This document shows, in pieces, positions 1 to 12,546 of a stretch of DNA of 64,000 nt (position 1 is the stretch's first letter; each line of letters starts with the position of its first letter). The position numbers and the translations under genes were made by a program. Under the pieces are notes generated by a model that was not told the origin of the DNA, did not search any database, and saw only the letters and a list, made by a program, of their open reading frames with translations. The stretch is from Trachythela sp. YZ-2020 (taxonomy: Eukaryota > Cnidaria > Anthozoa > Malacalcyonacea > Clavulariidae), in the NCBI GenBank assembly GCA_016169945.1, contig JADLSH010000279.1, positions 1,116,001-1,180,000 of the forward strand, read 5' to 3'.

Positions 1-90
1 AGCAAGGCAAACCTCTGTTACCAGTTACATTTATATAATAATCTGATTTCAATCATTGATTGTAGGCCATGATATGATCTATTAGAGGTA

Positions 91-256
<166 letters not shown>

Positions 257-279
257 CGGGCCAGGGGTTTGCTAATCAT

Positions 280-715
280 CCTTACTTGCAGCTGAGAGCT
301 GAGCTGAATTACGAAGGACGCAGCTCGACTTGATCGAGTCGAAGGCTTATTAAAGGCGCCTGTGGCTGCCACCGTATGACTCATGTCTGATCAGGGAGCA
401 CAGCTTCGATCAAAGGGTTAGTTTGGGGCTTATCCAAACCCATCCTGTCAACATTTCCTGTGGGAGGAAACCGGAGTACCCGAAGAAAACCCACGACTTT
501 CGGTAGAGCGTTGACTGACTCTTTTTACATAAGTGTCGTGAGTCCACAGCGAGAATCGAGGTGAAAGGTGCTTGCTCTGACGACTGCGCCATCGAAGCCA
601 CAACTGCGCCATCGAAGCCACAACTGCATGTTGTAGGAATCGAACCTCGGTCAGAGAGGTGAAAGGCACATGCACTAACTACCATGCCACCAACATCCCA
701 CAACACACGTCATTC
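280..715. repeat. SINE family 1, composite copy
   Basis: It shares long stretches with 18283-18482 (for example TTTGGGGCTTATCCAAACC and GCGTTGACTGACTCT). On the minus strand it ends in a tRNA-like head (GTGGCATGGTAGTTAGTGC, then a GGTTCGATTCC-type B box near 630-645). A local 18-bp duplication (GCGCCATCGAAGCCACAA) lies at about 585-622. Confidence 0.7.
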
Positions 716-807
716 AGAGATCCTCCTCATACAAAAACTTGAGTGTACTACCAGTAATACATCTGTCCGTCACATTTGAACGGACATCCATCCTCGCCCA
801 TACTTAC

Positions 808-3800
808 GTTTCGAGGTTGCCAGCTGTGTTTTTGGAAAGAGTTGTTGCAGACCAGGATGTTGCGCTAAAATACGTTGCTGTTGCTGCGGAGGAAGTTGTG
901 CGAAGGTATGTTGATTGAGAACGATTTGTTGTGGAGCTGATGTAGCTGGTTTAATACGAGGTTTGTTCACAACCGCAGGTACCTAGAGTAGAAAGAATTA
1001 TCTACGCTTTAATATTGCTTTGTTCGTCAGCCACAGCTAGCGCATTATACCAGCACGCTACTACACTCAACTAAACCAACCATTAATAATTCATAGCTCT
1101 ATTAGTTCTAAACTGTTCTGCCACGAGCCGAGGCGTCGTGGGTCCCATGTTTTAGGGGGGGGCCAAGGGCAGCATTTTTCCGACAAATACAATTTTTTCC
1201 GACATAAATAATATATGAAGTCATACGAAAATGTTCATAAGTTTGATTCTTAGAAAAATTGTGAAGTGCGAAAAGGTGAAGTGGAAATTGGAAAACCGGC
1301 TTTAAGATGAATAATGCACATTATTCGTTAGCAGTTTGAAGAATCATGTTGTATAACTCGGTTTGCAAAACGATGAACTTATGTAATTCGGTCTGATATC
1401 AATAAATTAGTACGTAACAAATTTCCAATTTTCCGACGGGTCTCAACGATAGGGGGGGGCATGGCCCCCCCGGCCACGGTGCCACTGGCCACGAGGACCA
1501 TTTCTTACTGGTCCAGTGTTACTATGGAAGAAATCTAAACGAAAACAAACTTTACTTACTGTGGATAGCTTTATCACTATCAATATTAGTTCTAAACTGT
1601 TCTTCTTATGACTACTGTTCGTCCTAAATCCTACAGGTTCAGTAAGGGCCATCCCTTGTTGGAAATCTAATACAGGCCCTACCGCCCCTTACCTCTAAGT
1701 TAAGCTGGCTATACAGCAGGTCGAGGGCAGGGATTTACTCAGGTTGGGTAACGCCAGTGTCCTTGATAAACTCATGTAAGTTGAGATTGGTTGGTTCTCT
1801 CCTGTGCTTCAAGGGTTTTTCTCCGGGTACTCAGATTTTCCTCCCTCACTAAAAACTAACGCTTAGGGAACCTTGACTAACTAACTAACCCTCGGAACCT
1901 TTGTCAATTGGGTTGCAAAACCTGTTAATTCCGTCCACCTCAGAGTGGCAAACACAATAAACATTTAATTGAACATACCTGTCGATTGAGTTGCGTGGAA
2001 GGTAAGATGGTGGGTTGTGATTTGCTAACGGCTGCGACAGACTGAACAGGTTTTTGAACTTGGCGTACAGCAGGAGGATTGATCAAGGCCGCCACTGCTA
2101 CGTTCTGTTGCTTTGCCATACGTAGAAATGGCAACGTTGACTAAAGATAGAATTGTAAGGATGTCAATCGTTGCAAATTTTGGTTATAAACTAACTCTTC
2201 TTTTTGCTGGAGTCTCCAGTCTGGATATATCAATCAGTTCTGTCTAATCGTCCCCAAAGATCCAGTAAGGGCAACCTCTCTTATTGGTACAGTGTTACTA
2301 AAGGAGGAAACCTAAACTAAACTAACTATATTTATACCGGATAGCTTTATCAGTACTACAGTATCTAAACTCCTCTTCGTAGAGGTTCAGCGGTAAGAGT
2401 CATCCCTTTTTAATCCAGTGTTAACTACAGGAAATGATGAAACCGGAGTTCCTGGCTCATTTATATTGACAGTTCTAAGCTGTTATCCTTACAGATCGAG
2501 TTAGGGCCAGGTGCCCCTTATTGGTTCAGTGTTACTACAGGAGGATACATAAATTGAACTAACTCTATTTATGGAAGAAGGTATTTGTAGATAGAATATT
2601 TGAACGAAAATTTATATACATTTTTTAGACCTAGCCAGGAGCAGTTGCGAAAAATGCAACTTTAGGTGCGATTCCTGTGCAATGCTCAAATCAACTGAGC
2701 GACAGAGTCCAGTTGCTGAGCATTAACCGCAAATTCGTGTATATATGATGGGAGTGATGCCAGTATATGGTATGGGCAAATATCAAGATTTTTTTCTCGG
2801 CATCTCATTCGATAGGAGTGATAGTAGAAGGTGTTTGTAGATAGAATATTCAAACGAAAATTTATATACATTTTTTAGATGCCTTGAAAAAAATCTTGGG
2901 AAAAGTTTTTTGATATTAACTATATTTATATTGGATATATCAATAATTTAAGTGTAAATGTCACTAGAGGCCCAGTAAAGGCCATCCCCCTATTGATCAA
3001 ATGTTACTGCAAGAGGGAACCCGCCTGGGAAAACCCTGTGGTGTTTGGTAGAGTCAAACTGGAAGCATTCTTCTCACATGACAGGGAGGTGAAATTTAAT
3101 CAGACAACTGAATATTGCAAGAACCCAGCAGAGGTGAAAGGCGCGTGCACTAAACACTGTGCCAACAACACTCCAAGTTTTTAAAACTTCTACATACCTT
3201 TAAGAAATTAACAAGGTTAGGTTGTGAAGGAGAATGCAAGGTTTTTTCAAGTTTTGCCGTGAAATCTTCCTCTGTTAACTTATTGTCCTGTGAAAGACAA
3301 ATAAAGTGTTTGTCGAAATGCTATCCCCAGGTCAGCTCATTGAGGTATACAGAGAGCTTTTATTAAAGGTTCGGCTCCCAACAGCAGATAAAACCGAAAG
3401 TAAGGGGGGTTGCTATTTCCGGTATTCTACTGTAGATCAATAGAGAACTCCTCAGTAGACGTCATCATGGTATTACCATATATACACATATAATGATATC
3501 TACTCCCCTATTGTAGATGTCATCGTGGTATATATGCATAGTGATATCTATACCCCTGTGTAGATGTCACCATGGTATATACATAAAGTGATATATACAC
3601 CTCTTGGTAGATGTCATCATGGTATATATAGGCTGGGGCGGTTCTTGAAAAAAACCGAAACCGAAACCAGTCAAGAAAAACACCGAAAAACCTGTTTTTT
3701 AACTATAAATAACATACAGACATAAAATAGTGTAGCACATGTTTTTATTATGTGAAGAATTTTAGTTTTAGATGCTTTTTAAATTATCAAGAGCTTACTG

Positions 3801-5668
3801 AACTGGTAGTTTATGATATTCCGGCGATTTAAATGTAAGAAAACTATGGAAATTTCTTTTCAAAATGAGAGCGTGTTTTGACTTTTGACAGGCTATAAAA
3901 TATGGAAATTTGCATAACATGCACACTAAGATAGATCCCTGATTGGCTGTTGCTGTCATGCATGGATGCCGCGTGCCCACGAGTGTGATGAGTCATACAC
4001 TATTCACGGAAGTACGCTGACCGCGCAGACATTAGCCTTTTTTATCTCGTTTTTTTCTGGTTCTTCGTTTTTCTCGGTTTTTCGGTGCTTGGACTTTGGC
4101 AAAACCGAAAAACCGGTTTTTCAAAAAACCAGTATTTTCCAGTATACCGAAAAAACCGCCCCAGCCTAGGTATATACACACATCATGGAATATATATACA
4201 CATAGTGATATCTACACCCCTATTGTAGATGTCCTCATGGTATATACACATAGTGATATCTATACCCCTGTGTAGATGTTACCATGGAATATACACATAG
4301 TGATATCTACACTTCTGGTAGATGTCATCATGGTATACACACACATCGTGGAATATATATACACATAGTGATATCTATACCCCTATTGTAGATGTCCTCA
4401 TGGTATATACAAATTATGATATCTACAAATGGCCATGATTTGCATCTAAGGATGAACAGTTGTGGGTTTCAATTAGCTCAGCCAATCAATGCAAGGTTAC
4501 AGCTAAACATGATTGACTGATCAGGTTGAAATCTTTCAAACGCTGTGGACAAACATGAAATTTCACAAGAGTATAGACAATGTTTTTATTTGTGACTGTT
4601 TATCCTTAGATGCAAAAGTTGAAATGAGGACAAAAACAGAGCTGATCTACTCAAACTAAAACAGGCCATAGTCTGATCATTCACTTCAAGCCATAACCTT
4701 ACCATGACTGCCTTTATAAGTTCCTGAACAGCTTTGCCAATCTCTTGCGATTGATCTGTCGCTAGAGTTATTAACCTCGTGAAGAAACTTTGTAACTTCA
4801 TAACTTGTTCTTTAACACGATTAACCTGAACTTGTGCTGAAGCACGGTTTTGTGCGCCTGTCGTAGTGTTGTGCTGAGTTACGACCGATTTTGCTGGTTC
4901 AGATTTAATTGCCACACTATGTGGTACATGATTTGTAATCATTTTTTGTTCATTTGTTATGACCATTGCATGGTTCAGGACAGGTTTTCCAGGTGTTGGT
5001 GTATGCATACGCAGATTATTGTTTAACAATACAGGGGGATGCTTTAATTGGGATTTTAGTTCCTGCTTAATTGCAATCCTTTGGCTTGAACCGATTTGCT
5101 GCATACTATGAATTTGTGGCGAGAGCTTATGAACTGTATTTTGTGGTGTATTGGTCCTTGGTATTGACATAGCAGTTGATACCAATCTGGGTGCATAAGG
5201 TAATTGCCCCCTCACTTGACCCATCATTAATGGAAGGCCAAGACCTGCAGTTTGCACTGGCAAATAACCGCGATTTCCACTCTGTGGAGATAGTAAAGTT
5301 ACCGTTTTTGGTGCTAGTGAAACGGCCGATGCTACAACAGGCCTTGGTGCGATGTTGATTGGCGTTGATGTACTGGAACTAGAATTATACGATGACTTGC
5401 CAATGATAGTTGGTGAACCTGTTACAGTATTTATATTGATAACTGTCGCCACACTTGAATTGTTACTTTGGCTCGAATTGCTTGCGGCCGAAGCCGAAGG
5501 GACTTGATTTGAGCGCTGTGAATGGGGCAAAGTATTCACCGTATTTGCACCGGACGAACTGCCACGCGATGGGGACGCTAACTGACTTTCCAATGAGCCC
5601 ACGAAAGCGCTCACGGCTTTTTCATCGACTTCTGATCCAAGTATATCTTCGATGAACGACGACGCCAT
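808..5668 (-). CDS. TAF4: TAF4, TFIID subunit 4 (3' part outside window)
   Basis: TAF4 is a scaffold subunit of the general transcription factor TFIID in the nucleus. Four coding exons are visible: 4703-5668 (start ATG, 322 codons), 3198-3287 (30 codons), 1979-2140 (54 codons) and 808-982 (ends in phase 1). All have GT-AG borders and the reading frame is continuous. The first exon encodes a Ser/Asn/Thr/Gln-rich low-complexity N-terminus, then the start of the TAFH/NHR1 domain (KLQSFFTRLITLATDQ). Exon 2 continues it (KLTEEDFTAKLEKTLHSPSQ, then PNLVNFLK), and exon 3 closes it with STLPFLRMAKQQ. Exon 4 is Gln-rich (LPPQQQQRILAQHPGLQQLF). The C-terminal histone-fold region that pairs with TAF12 is not seen and should lie to the left of base 1. 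The intron at 3288-4702 holds a minisatellite split by a transposon. Identification rests on the TAFH match and is confident; an expressed 5' UTR exon upstream of 5668 cannot be excluded. Confidence 0.9.
2230..3182. repeat. Cluster of SINE copies in a TAF4 intron
   Basis: SINE family 1 bodies (about 2230-2570, 2915-3182; marker AGTAAGGGCCATCCC and TTGGTCCAGTGTTACTAC) alternate with two SINE family 2 fragments (about 2575-2700 and 2800-2880; marker ACGAAAATTTATATACATTT). The 3182 end carries the tRNA-like head in reverse (CACTGTGCCAACAAC). Confidence 0.75.
3440..4430. repeat. Minisatellite of about 50-bp units, split by a transposon
   Basis: Units contain CACATAGTGATATCTACACC followed by TGTAGATGTCATCATGG. 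The array runs 3440-3630 and resumes at 4167-4430; the element at 3631-4166 sits inside one unit. It lies within the TAF4 intron between exons 1 and 2. Confidence 0.88.
3631..4166. mobile_element. Inverted-repeat element with TA target duplication
   Basis: The ends are inverted copies (GGCTGGGGCGGTT and AACCGCCCCAGCC), continuing into longer, imperfect AAACCGAAA-rich arms. TA flanks both sides (3629-3630 and 4167-4168). It has no transposase, so it is a non-autonomous element, Tc1/mariner-like by target choice. Confidence 0.85.
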
Positions 5669-5910
5669 ACTAACCTCTTCGATCTTGAACTATGCCATTA
5701 AAAACGGACACATCAACATCATGGGATAGCTATGCGCACGCATCCAATCTTCGACGTTTCTCATTGGCTGAAAATGATGACGTACTGGCAGGCTCATGAC
5801 ATCACAGGTATATAATCCCGGCCGGGTAATATTACGAACCGTCGTTAATGAACTGTCCGGCGCAGATAGATAATCTATTTCATATATAGAAACATCGTCT
5901 ATTCTCACCT
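5669..5910 (-). promoter_or_regulatory. Putative TAF4 promoter region
   Basis: Upstream of the TAF4 start codon there is an ATTGG (inverted CCAAT box) at 5763-5767 and a TGACGTAC element (CRE/ATF-like) at 5778-5785, about 95-115 bases from the ATG. Their spacing is typical for a TATA-less housekeeping promoter. The transcription start is unknown, so this is a weak inference. Confidence 0.3.
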
Positions 5911-8630
5911 AAAACCTGAGCCAACCAGAGTAATTTAAGACCAGATATAAACCTATCAAATGCCATTTCAAATGCCGTTGACAAACATGAAAGTTTTACA
6001 CTTTTACGAATTTACGTGAGAAGAGACAATGCCTTTTAATATATACGACTGTTTTATTTTACGCAATTCAGCCTTTGTAGGCTGCCATGTAAAATTTTAT
6101 TAAACCAACTATCTATCTAACTATCTATCTATCTATCTATCTGTTCATCCTTAGATATAGACGCGTACGATGGCACCATCTGCAATGTTCTTCGTCTAGC
6201 ATTAATTGGAAGTCAGACGTTCAGGTTTATTTTGACTATTTTATTCAACAGGAAAGTCTACCAAAGATATTCATGGAGCCCATTTCTATCCTTTGTGGCG
6301 TTGAAAAAATTGTATTCCCAATCAATCATGCAAATGATGCGATCATCTTTCTTATATTGAGGTGTACAGCTCTGGAGCATACATTGATGGGCTCAAGTTC
6401 CCTGAAGTAATAGTATAAGAAAACATAAGAATCTAATAGAGCGAAATTTAGCAGCAACTGAGTCACTAATCACTATACATAATTATAGGTTTCTGGTTTG
6501 AAAAATGTAAGTGCGATGGAGTTCAGTGAATAGTGTCATTTGGATTCTCGATCTTTGATCGCATCTGCCGTTTTCTTGAGTTCAATTAGAGTGTGCAATT
6601 AGAGTGTGCAATCAGGTGTTCAGTCAGAGTGTTCAATTAGAGTGTTCAGTTTAGTATAAGTCAATATACTTTGTTAATTTCATCGTAAAGTATCCATGTG
6701 GATACTGCCATTTGTACCTCTTAAAACCCTGCAACATGTTTATTTGTTGTGTAATGCGTTATCTCCTACCAACGTACTACAGTCGAACTTCCCCTTAGGG
6801 ACAACACTCTAATGATACAGCTGATGCTTGATCCTGATCATTAAAATCAGGAATTAGGTGAAATCCTTTGTCTTGAACGAACCATGCAAACAGTAATGAT
6901 TGTCATTATCACTTTATAATGACCTTCGATGATAAACGACAATCATATATAGAGACTATGAATGCGTCACTCAAGTTCGTAATCAGGTAACCCGGTGTTT
7001 AAAGTATGCACGTTGCCGCCCAATCACAGTCTCACATGCCCAGTTATCAATAGCCTCCTTTGCCATACGCTCTTTGTGAGCCACCGGCGGGTCTCACTCT
7101 CCGGCACACTACGAAGGAGGTTAAGTTGTCAACTGTTCTCACAATTTAGACATAGAATGGAACCGTGAACAAAGTTAACCAATTACATATGTCACATGTC
7201 AGTGACGTAACGTTATATCAGTGGGCCCCCGGTTCAAACATTTTGAAGGCCCGCCTAGTAAGTGCCGAAGGCACAAGCTCGCGTCGACGGCACGAGCATT
7301 TTAGGAAGGTCCGGAGGCATGCCCCCCGGCAAGTTTTTACATCTAGAGTCTCTGAAATGCCATTTCCTGGACTTTGAGGGAATATTTTACAGAATTCTGA
7401 CGGTCAGAAAACGACATTTTAATATATCAAGAAAAAATTTGTTGCATTCATGCATTTTTCGTTTCTCAGAGTCTTCCCTGTCAATTTGTTTTTGCTCTAC
7501 AGTCTGAGCTTGGCTGCCTGGGGGCCCCCTTTGGGTTGGGGGCCCCCGGGTTCGCCCTGTCTGAACCCATAGTAGTTACGCCACTGTCACATGTGAAAAA
7601 ATTGGGTGGCAATGGGCATAAACATGCGTTATAGTCGATTATAAGGTGTATTTGCCTTCTGCGCCCCTGCCATATATGATATCCTCATCATATAAGTTTG
7701 TAAAACTTTGGGCGAATTTTTGTCCTGACCGACTCGGGTGAAATCATTATCACTTTATAATGATCTTCAATGATCAATGACGACAATCATCTATACAGCA
7801 TTGCAAACGGGGAAACCTTGGGGAAACCACACTTTGTGAAGCCTTAAACCTGACCTTGGTATCCGCAGGCAAAATCTCGGAAAGGGAGAAAATCGACCTG
7901 ATCTACTAACCCATGGCATGCTTTTGGCCGTTGTCAATCCAGTTCACATTTTTGGAATTTGGATACTGTTCACATGTGGTTGCCTAGTTACTACTGTCCT
8001 GATAATGTAAGCATAGAATGGAACAAAGATAACCAAGCAAACGTCAAATAGTTCGAGCATATTTTAACGAATTTCGAGGTGTTTAGACTTTAGAAATCGG
8101 AGGAAGTCCTCCTTACGAGTGTTTGAACTTACTTCTCAAACGAACGTGTATTTCGCGAGAAAACCGACGTGAAAGTTCACTTAATTTATGTAATTTCTTC
8201 CTCTGATTTCAAACCATCTTCCACGCTTGATTCTCTTTGTTTTTGGTTCATGAATTATTAATGAGTTTGGGAAATTATTATGCAATATGGTTCGGTGGCA
8301 ACGGGTAAAATGTGAAATCATTACCATTTACCACCTTCATAAAACCTTCATAATGATCTTGCGTTCATTGATCTTCTTGTTAATCATTGATTGCCAATTA
8401 CGATGCGACATCCTACTTTAAAATTAAAAGTAAGGCTTGAACTTGGCCTTTAATTTTTAGGAAGAAGAGAGGATTTTCTGCGAAAATATATAGTACATAG
8501 TTCATACTCTGCTGTGCCATGCCCTGACGTCATAGCCACGTCGAAAAGGCTAAAAAAAGGCAAATATTTAGATTTTGGCATTTGGGGAAACAAACTGAAA
8601 CCACATTATTCAAATAATATATTAAGCAGT
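5911..8630. other. Intergenic region between divergent TAF4 and kelch genes
   Basis: No coding exon is recognised. It contains an ATCT microsatellite (about 6115-6141), a hAT-type element (7200-7586) and two diverged copies of a local duplication (about 6890-7190 and 7735-8050). The ORF track through 7165-7507 lies inside the transposon. The kelch reading frame is open a little upstream of its first ATG, so a 5' UTR or an upstream exon may lie here. Confidence 0.6.
7200..7586. mobile_element. Non-autonomous hAT element with 8-bp TSD
   Basis: Left end CAGTGACGTAACGTTAT and right end (reverse) CAGTGGCGTAACTACTAT form terminal inverted repeats. They are flanked by the perfect 8-bp duplication TCACATGT at 7192-7199 and 7587-7594. 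An 8-bp duplication with CAGTG ends is the hAT signature. The interior has no transposase frame. Confidence 0.92.
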
Positions 8631-11600
8631 ATGGTTCACGTTTTAACAAGAATGAATTCAAGCAATGAAAAGTCAACGACATCTCTTCGTTTCAGACCAG
8701 AATGTCATACGAATAAGCTGCTCGAATCCCTAACCGAAATGCGTGCTCAGAATATTTTAATCGACGTTGTTTTGCTCGTAGAAGGACGCCAATTTCCCGC
8801 ACATAAGAATATTTTGGCTGCTTCGTCCGACTACTTTAAAACAATGTTTTCCTGCCCTATCGGGAACGGCGAAACAACTATAAAGCTAGAAGGTTTGACT
8901 GCTAAAGCAATGGGCCTCATTCTTGACTTTATGTACAAAGGGGAAATAGAATTAACCGAAGACAACCTCGAAGAAATTCTAGTCGCTTCAACGCTGTTGT
9001 TACTCGAATCCGTTACAATTGCTTGTTGTAAGTTCACACAAGACCGTATCAACGTCAATAATTGTTGGGGTATTCGCAACATAGCTGATAAATACTCCCT
9101 AAACAATCTCTTTGGCAAAGTTCATGCATTTATCGAGGACAACTTCGTGGAAGCTAAGGGGTCGACAGAATTTTTGACGCTCCCGTTTCAACTGATGAAA
9201 GAGCTCATGGCCGATGACGAGCTAAATATCAGGGAAGATGAACTGGTGTCTGCAGTCTTAAAGTGGGCCGAGTACGACCTCGAAGGACGACACCAATACT
9301 TAGAACCACTATTCAAGCACCTTAGACTAGGATATATTTCTGAAGAATATATGAGAAATTTGGTTGAGCACAATCATTTAGTTTCAAATCACACTTTCCT
9401 AGTAAATCTTATAAAAGCTGTTCGGAATCACTCAGCAACGTTTAACGAGCTCATTACCCAAGACGAGCTTGTTAAGATGAGTACTCCTCGTAAGTGGCAA
9501 CGTATTGTGCCTGTACTAACAGCCGTCGGTGGAACCCAGACCCTGTTCTACAATACCGAAGAAAAGATATGGGTGTCATTAGCACCAATTACCACACGTC
9601 ACTGCCCTGGTCTTGCAAGTATCGGATCCCAGATGTTGCTGGTGGGTGGTAGCCGCAAGTGGGTGCGTTTGGCTGATTGTGAGAGGTTCAGCCCAGAGCA
9701 AAATACTTGGGAAGATATGGCACCAATGAATATTGCACGTAGCAATATTGGTTTGGTTCTGTTGGAGGGTTGTCTTTACTCCGTTGGGGGTTACGACGGG
9801 GACACCCCTTCAAGGTTTGTATCACCTATCCATCAATTTACCCCACAAGGGAGGCATTAATTCTGGCACGAGGGTGTACCCACTGGACAATCATTAGCCC
9901 CCACAAGATATGCCCAGGCACCATGCTCCTTGGCTTATCAACTGCCAGATTGTCCAACGCACCAATGATCTGTTTGGACAAACTTGGGAAAGAAAGGATT
10001 GTTTACTTGATTGTTTACTTGACAGACTTCATCCATCAAGATTAACGATCTGCATTGTACCACAGTGTATAAATCATAAAATTTCCGGTATGAGTATGCC
10101 AGAAAAATGATACCAATATTTTCTACTTCTTTGTACTGTAGTACAACAAATCGATGATTTTGACAATTTGGTATACTGAAAAATCCAGCAGTATATCAGT
10201 ATGACTTGAAAAACTCATAACGATATTGAATTCAATACCAGCATTTTAGGTGTACCAAACAGCCCTACTAGTATGCATGAATAATTTGTCTTGTGTTTAC
10301 ACTGAGAAGGATGACTCATCAGATTGATGATGCATCTTGATAGATGATCAGTCTATCTGTGCCAATTCTAAGTCTATCTGTTCCAATTGTAAAATATCTC
10401 TCATATTTATCTAAGCTTGTTCATTAAATTACTTTTCCTAGGTATGTGGAGCGTTATGACCCAGTAGCGAATCAATGGTCGTTTATGTCTTCAATGAATA
10501 ACTTCAGAGATGGTGCATGTGTTGTGGCAGACGACAGCAATATTTTTGCAATTACTGGGTTTGATGGAAGTTCGTATTTGAGTACCATGGATGTTTATGA
10601 CCCAAGCAAAAATGTCTGGACCAGTGAAGGTACAGTATGTGTTGCTTGAAAAGTGTTCCCCTTGTTTGGTAAAAAGTCTTGTAGAGTGTGTTGGTGGCAC
10701 ATTGTTTATTGCATGTGCGTTTCACCTCTGTGACAGGGGTTTGATTCCGGTAGGGTAGGTCTGTTTAAAGGCCAGTTCACACAGGCGATTTTTGCTGCGA
10801 TTTCTAGTGCAATTTTCCTCTTTTCATGGATGTGAACGAGTGGATTAGTTATGAATATTCTGAGTATATGTACCATCGTCTGAACATTCTAACTCATCCA
10901 CTCGTTCGCATCCATCAGAAGAAGAAAATCGCACCTAAAATCACAGCAAACATCGCCCGTGTGAACTGGCCTTAATCTCTTTTTTTTTCTAAACTTTTTT
11001 AATGTTCATGGGATCAGCCGCCATGTTTTTTGTTGCGTGTTTCCACCATTTCCACAGGCCAGAGAAATTTCCTGTCAGATTGTTTCAAATTTCCTGTCAG
11101 ATTGTTTCAAATTTCCTTCATCCGGTCAACTACATTTTCTTCAAAGTGGAAACACTTATCAGCATGATAAATTTATTCCATAAAAAGTTTAGGGTCAGGA
11201 TTTCGGCATCCACAAGCTAGGTAGTGTCGGGAAACCGGAAACCCACATATTCGTTCTATTTGGCGTAAGGCGTGGCCCTTACTGCACCACCCTTACCATA
11301 TTGTCATTCTGGTTAATTCCTTTATAGGCCACACCCCCATCAGCAACCAAAGACAAGATGCCATGTCAGCATGTGTTGATGGCAAGATCTACGTCATTGG
11401 TGGTTACCATAACGAAGACTGCATGTCATCTGGTGAAGCGTACGACATCGAGGATAATGAATGGACGGCCATTGCTCCGATGTCTGGCGAACGAAACAAA
11501 GCTGGATGTGCAGCATTCAACAGGAAAATTTACATCTGTGGTGGGTGGGAAGGCAGTGGGAATGTGCTGACTTCGGTAGAGTTTTATGACACAGAGACCG

Positions 11601-11755
11601 ATTGTTGGACAGCTCTGCCGCCATTGCCGACGCCCTCGGCCATGAGGGCGACCTTTGTGTATTTCCCTCGCAAGCAAGTTGATAAACTCACTGCCAAGTC
11701 AAAGGAAAAGAAACAGAAGCAAATTCATGCAGTGATCACAAGTGCTTCAAATTGA
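8631..11755 (+). CDS. Kelch-like protein (BTB-BACK-Kelch), complete, three exons
   Basis: This is a likely substrate adaptor of a Cullin-3 ubiquitin ligase. Exons are 8631-9814, 10442-10629 and 11328-11755 (stop TGA at 11753-11755). They sum to 1,800 bases, giving 599 residues, a usual length for the KLHL family, and all junctions are GT-AG with matching phase. Approximate domains: BTB at residues 28-138 (core VEGRQFPAHKNILAASSDYF), BACK at 145-245 (CWGIRNIADKYS), then six kelch blades from about residue 290, marked by the double-Gly motifs AVGGT, LVGGS, SVGGYDG, AITGFDG, VIGGYHN and ICGGWEG. AITGFDG has lost the first Gly of the pair. I start at 8631 because it is the first in-frame ATG; the frame is open upstream to a GTG at 8514, and the ATG at 8652 is an alternative. 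The tail is Lys-rich (KSKEKKQKQ). I could not assign a specific KLHL orthologue. Confidence 0.9.
10690..10756 (+). repeat. SINE family 1 head (tRNA-like) in kelch intron 2
   Basis: Plus-strand copy of the tRNA-like head: GTTGGTGGCACATTG (A box region) and GGTTTGATTCCGG (B box region). Confidence 0.6.
10767..10974. mobile_element. Short inverted-repeat element in kelch intron 2
   Basis: About 208 bases. The ends AAGGCCAGTTCACACAGGCG and CGCCCGTGTGAACTGGCCTT are inverted copies, with a second inner pair around ATGTGAACGAGTGGATTAG and AACTCATCCACTCGTTCGCA. TTAA-like bases flank it, suggesting piggyBac-type targeting, but one base is ambiguous. Confidence 0.8.
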
Positions 11756-11841
11756 AATCATAGTCCAAATTCATGGTACTACTAGCGACACATCGTCCGT
11801 CAGACAGCCGATGTTTCTCTGATGCTCGTCTAATACAGTAT

Positions 11842-11917
11842 TATATAATAGCATAGATGGATCATACGTCAAGACGAATATATATAATAGCATAGATGGA
11901 TCATACGTCAAGACGAA
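11842..11917. repeat. 39-bp tandem duplication in kelch 3' flank
   Basis: Two near-perfect copies of a unit containing TAGCATAGATGGATCATACG lie end to end about 90 bases after the kelch stop codon, probably within its 3' UTR. The function is unknown. Confidence 0.75.
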
Positions 11918-12060
11918 CTGCGTACAATAGTTGATACTTGTACATTGATAGAAACGAATTCTTTTTGTAATGTTTTGATGTAATATAATTATAAGAAAAG
12001 AGTAGTTATGAATACAATGAATTAGCTGTATCTTTTTTCTGCAATAATACCAATATATTG

Positions 12061-12286
12061 GCTATTGGCACAGAATAAGAATTAACCAGAAGGTTCACTT
12101 GGCGAAAATCTGTCCTCGAGCTAAACAAGTGTAATGCAACCTCGTACCCAGTTCACTCCTATACTATTTCCTATTAAAATGTGCAGCCCGTGCTCGTTTC
12201 AGATCCCTAAACAAGTGTAGCAAGCGTGAAAAAGCGTGACTAGTCTTTAGTATTAGAGTGAACCTTCTGGTTTATTCTGTGCTATT
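12061..12286. mobile_element. Short inverted-repeat element
   Basis: Ends contain AACCAGAAGGTTCACT on the left and AGTGAACCTTCTGG on the right, extended by GCACAGAAT and ATTCTGTGC. No coding capacity. Confidence 0.75.
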
Positions 12287-12546
12287 GGGCTATTACATTT
12301 AAAAACCATACCCCCCTGTTGAGGACCTCTGCTTTTCAGGATTTTTACCCCTCTGGAATGCAAAAAATTTTTTACCCCTCTGGAAGAGTCCTCAACCCCC
12401 TCGTGTATTTTTACACTTTAACCCCTGTGGAAACAGCAATTTTCTTCAATTACCCATCTGGATTAATTGGAAAAATTGAGTTATTAACCCCCTTGGAAAT
12501 GGAGGTCCTCGACAGGGGGGGGTGCGGTATTAAATGTAATAGCCCA
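12286..12546. mobile_element. Inverted-repeat element with pyrimidine-rich arms
   Basis: TGGGCTATTACATTTAA at the left and TTAAATGTAATAGCCCA at the right are perfect inverted copies. The arms continue with GTTGAGGACCTC and GAGGTCCTCGAC. The interior repeats TTTTTACCCCTCTGGAA. Confidence 0.82.

Noticed and set aside
9770..10110. Plus-strand frames after the first kelch exon
   Set aside because: Intron sequence; the kelch reading frame is restored exactly by splicing 9814 to 10442.
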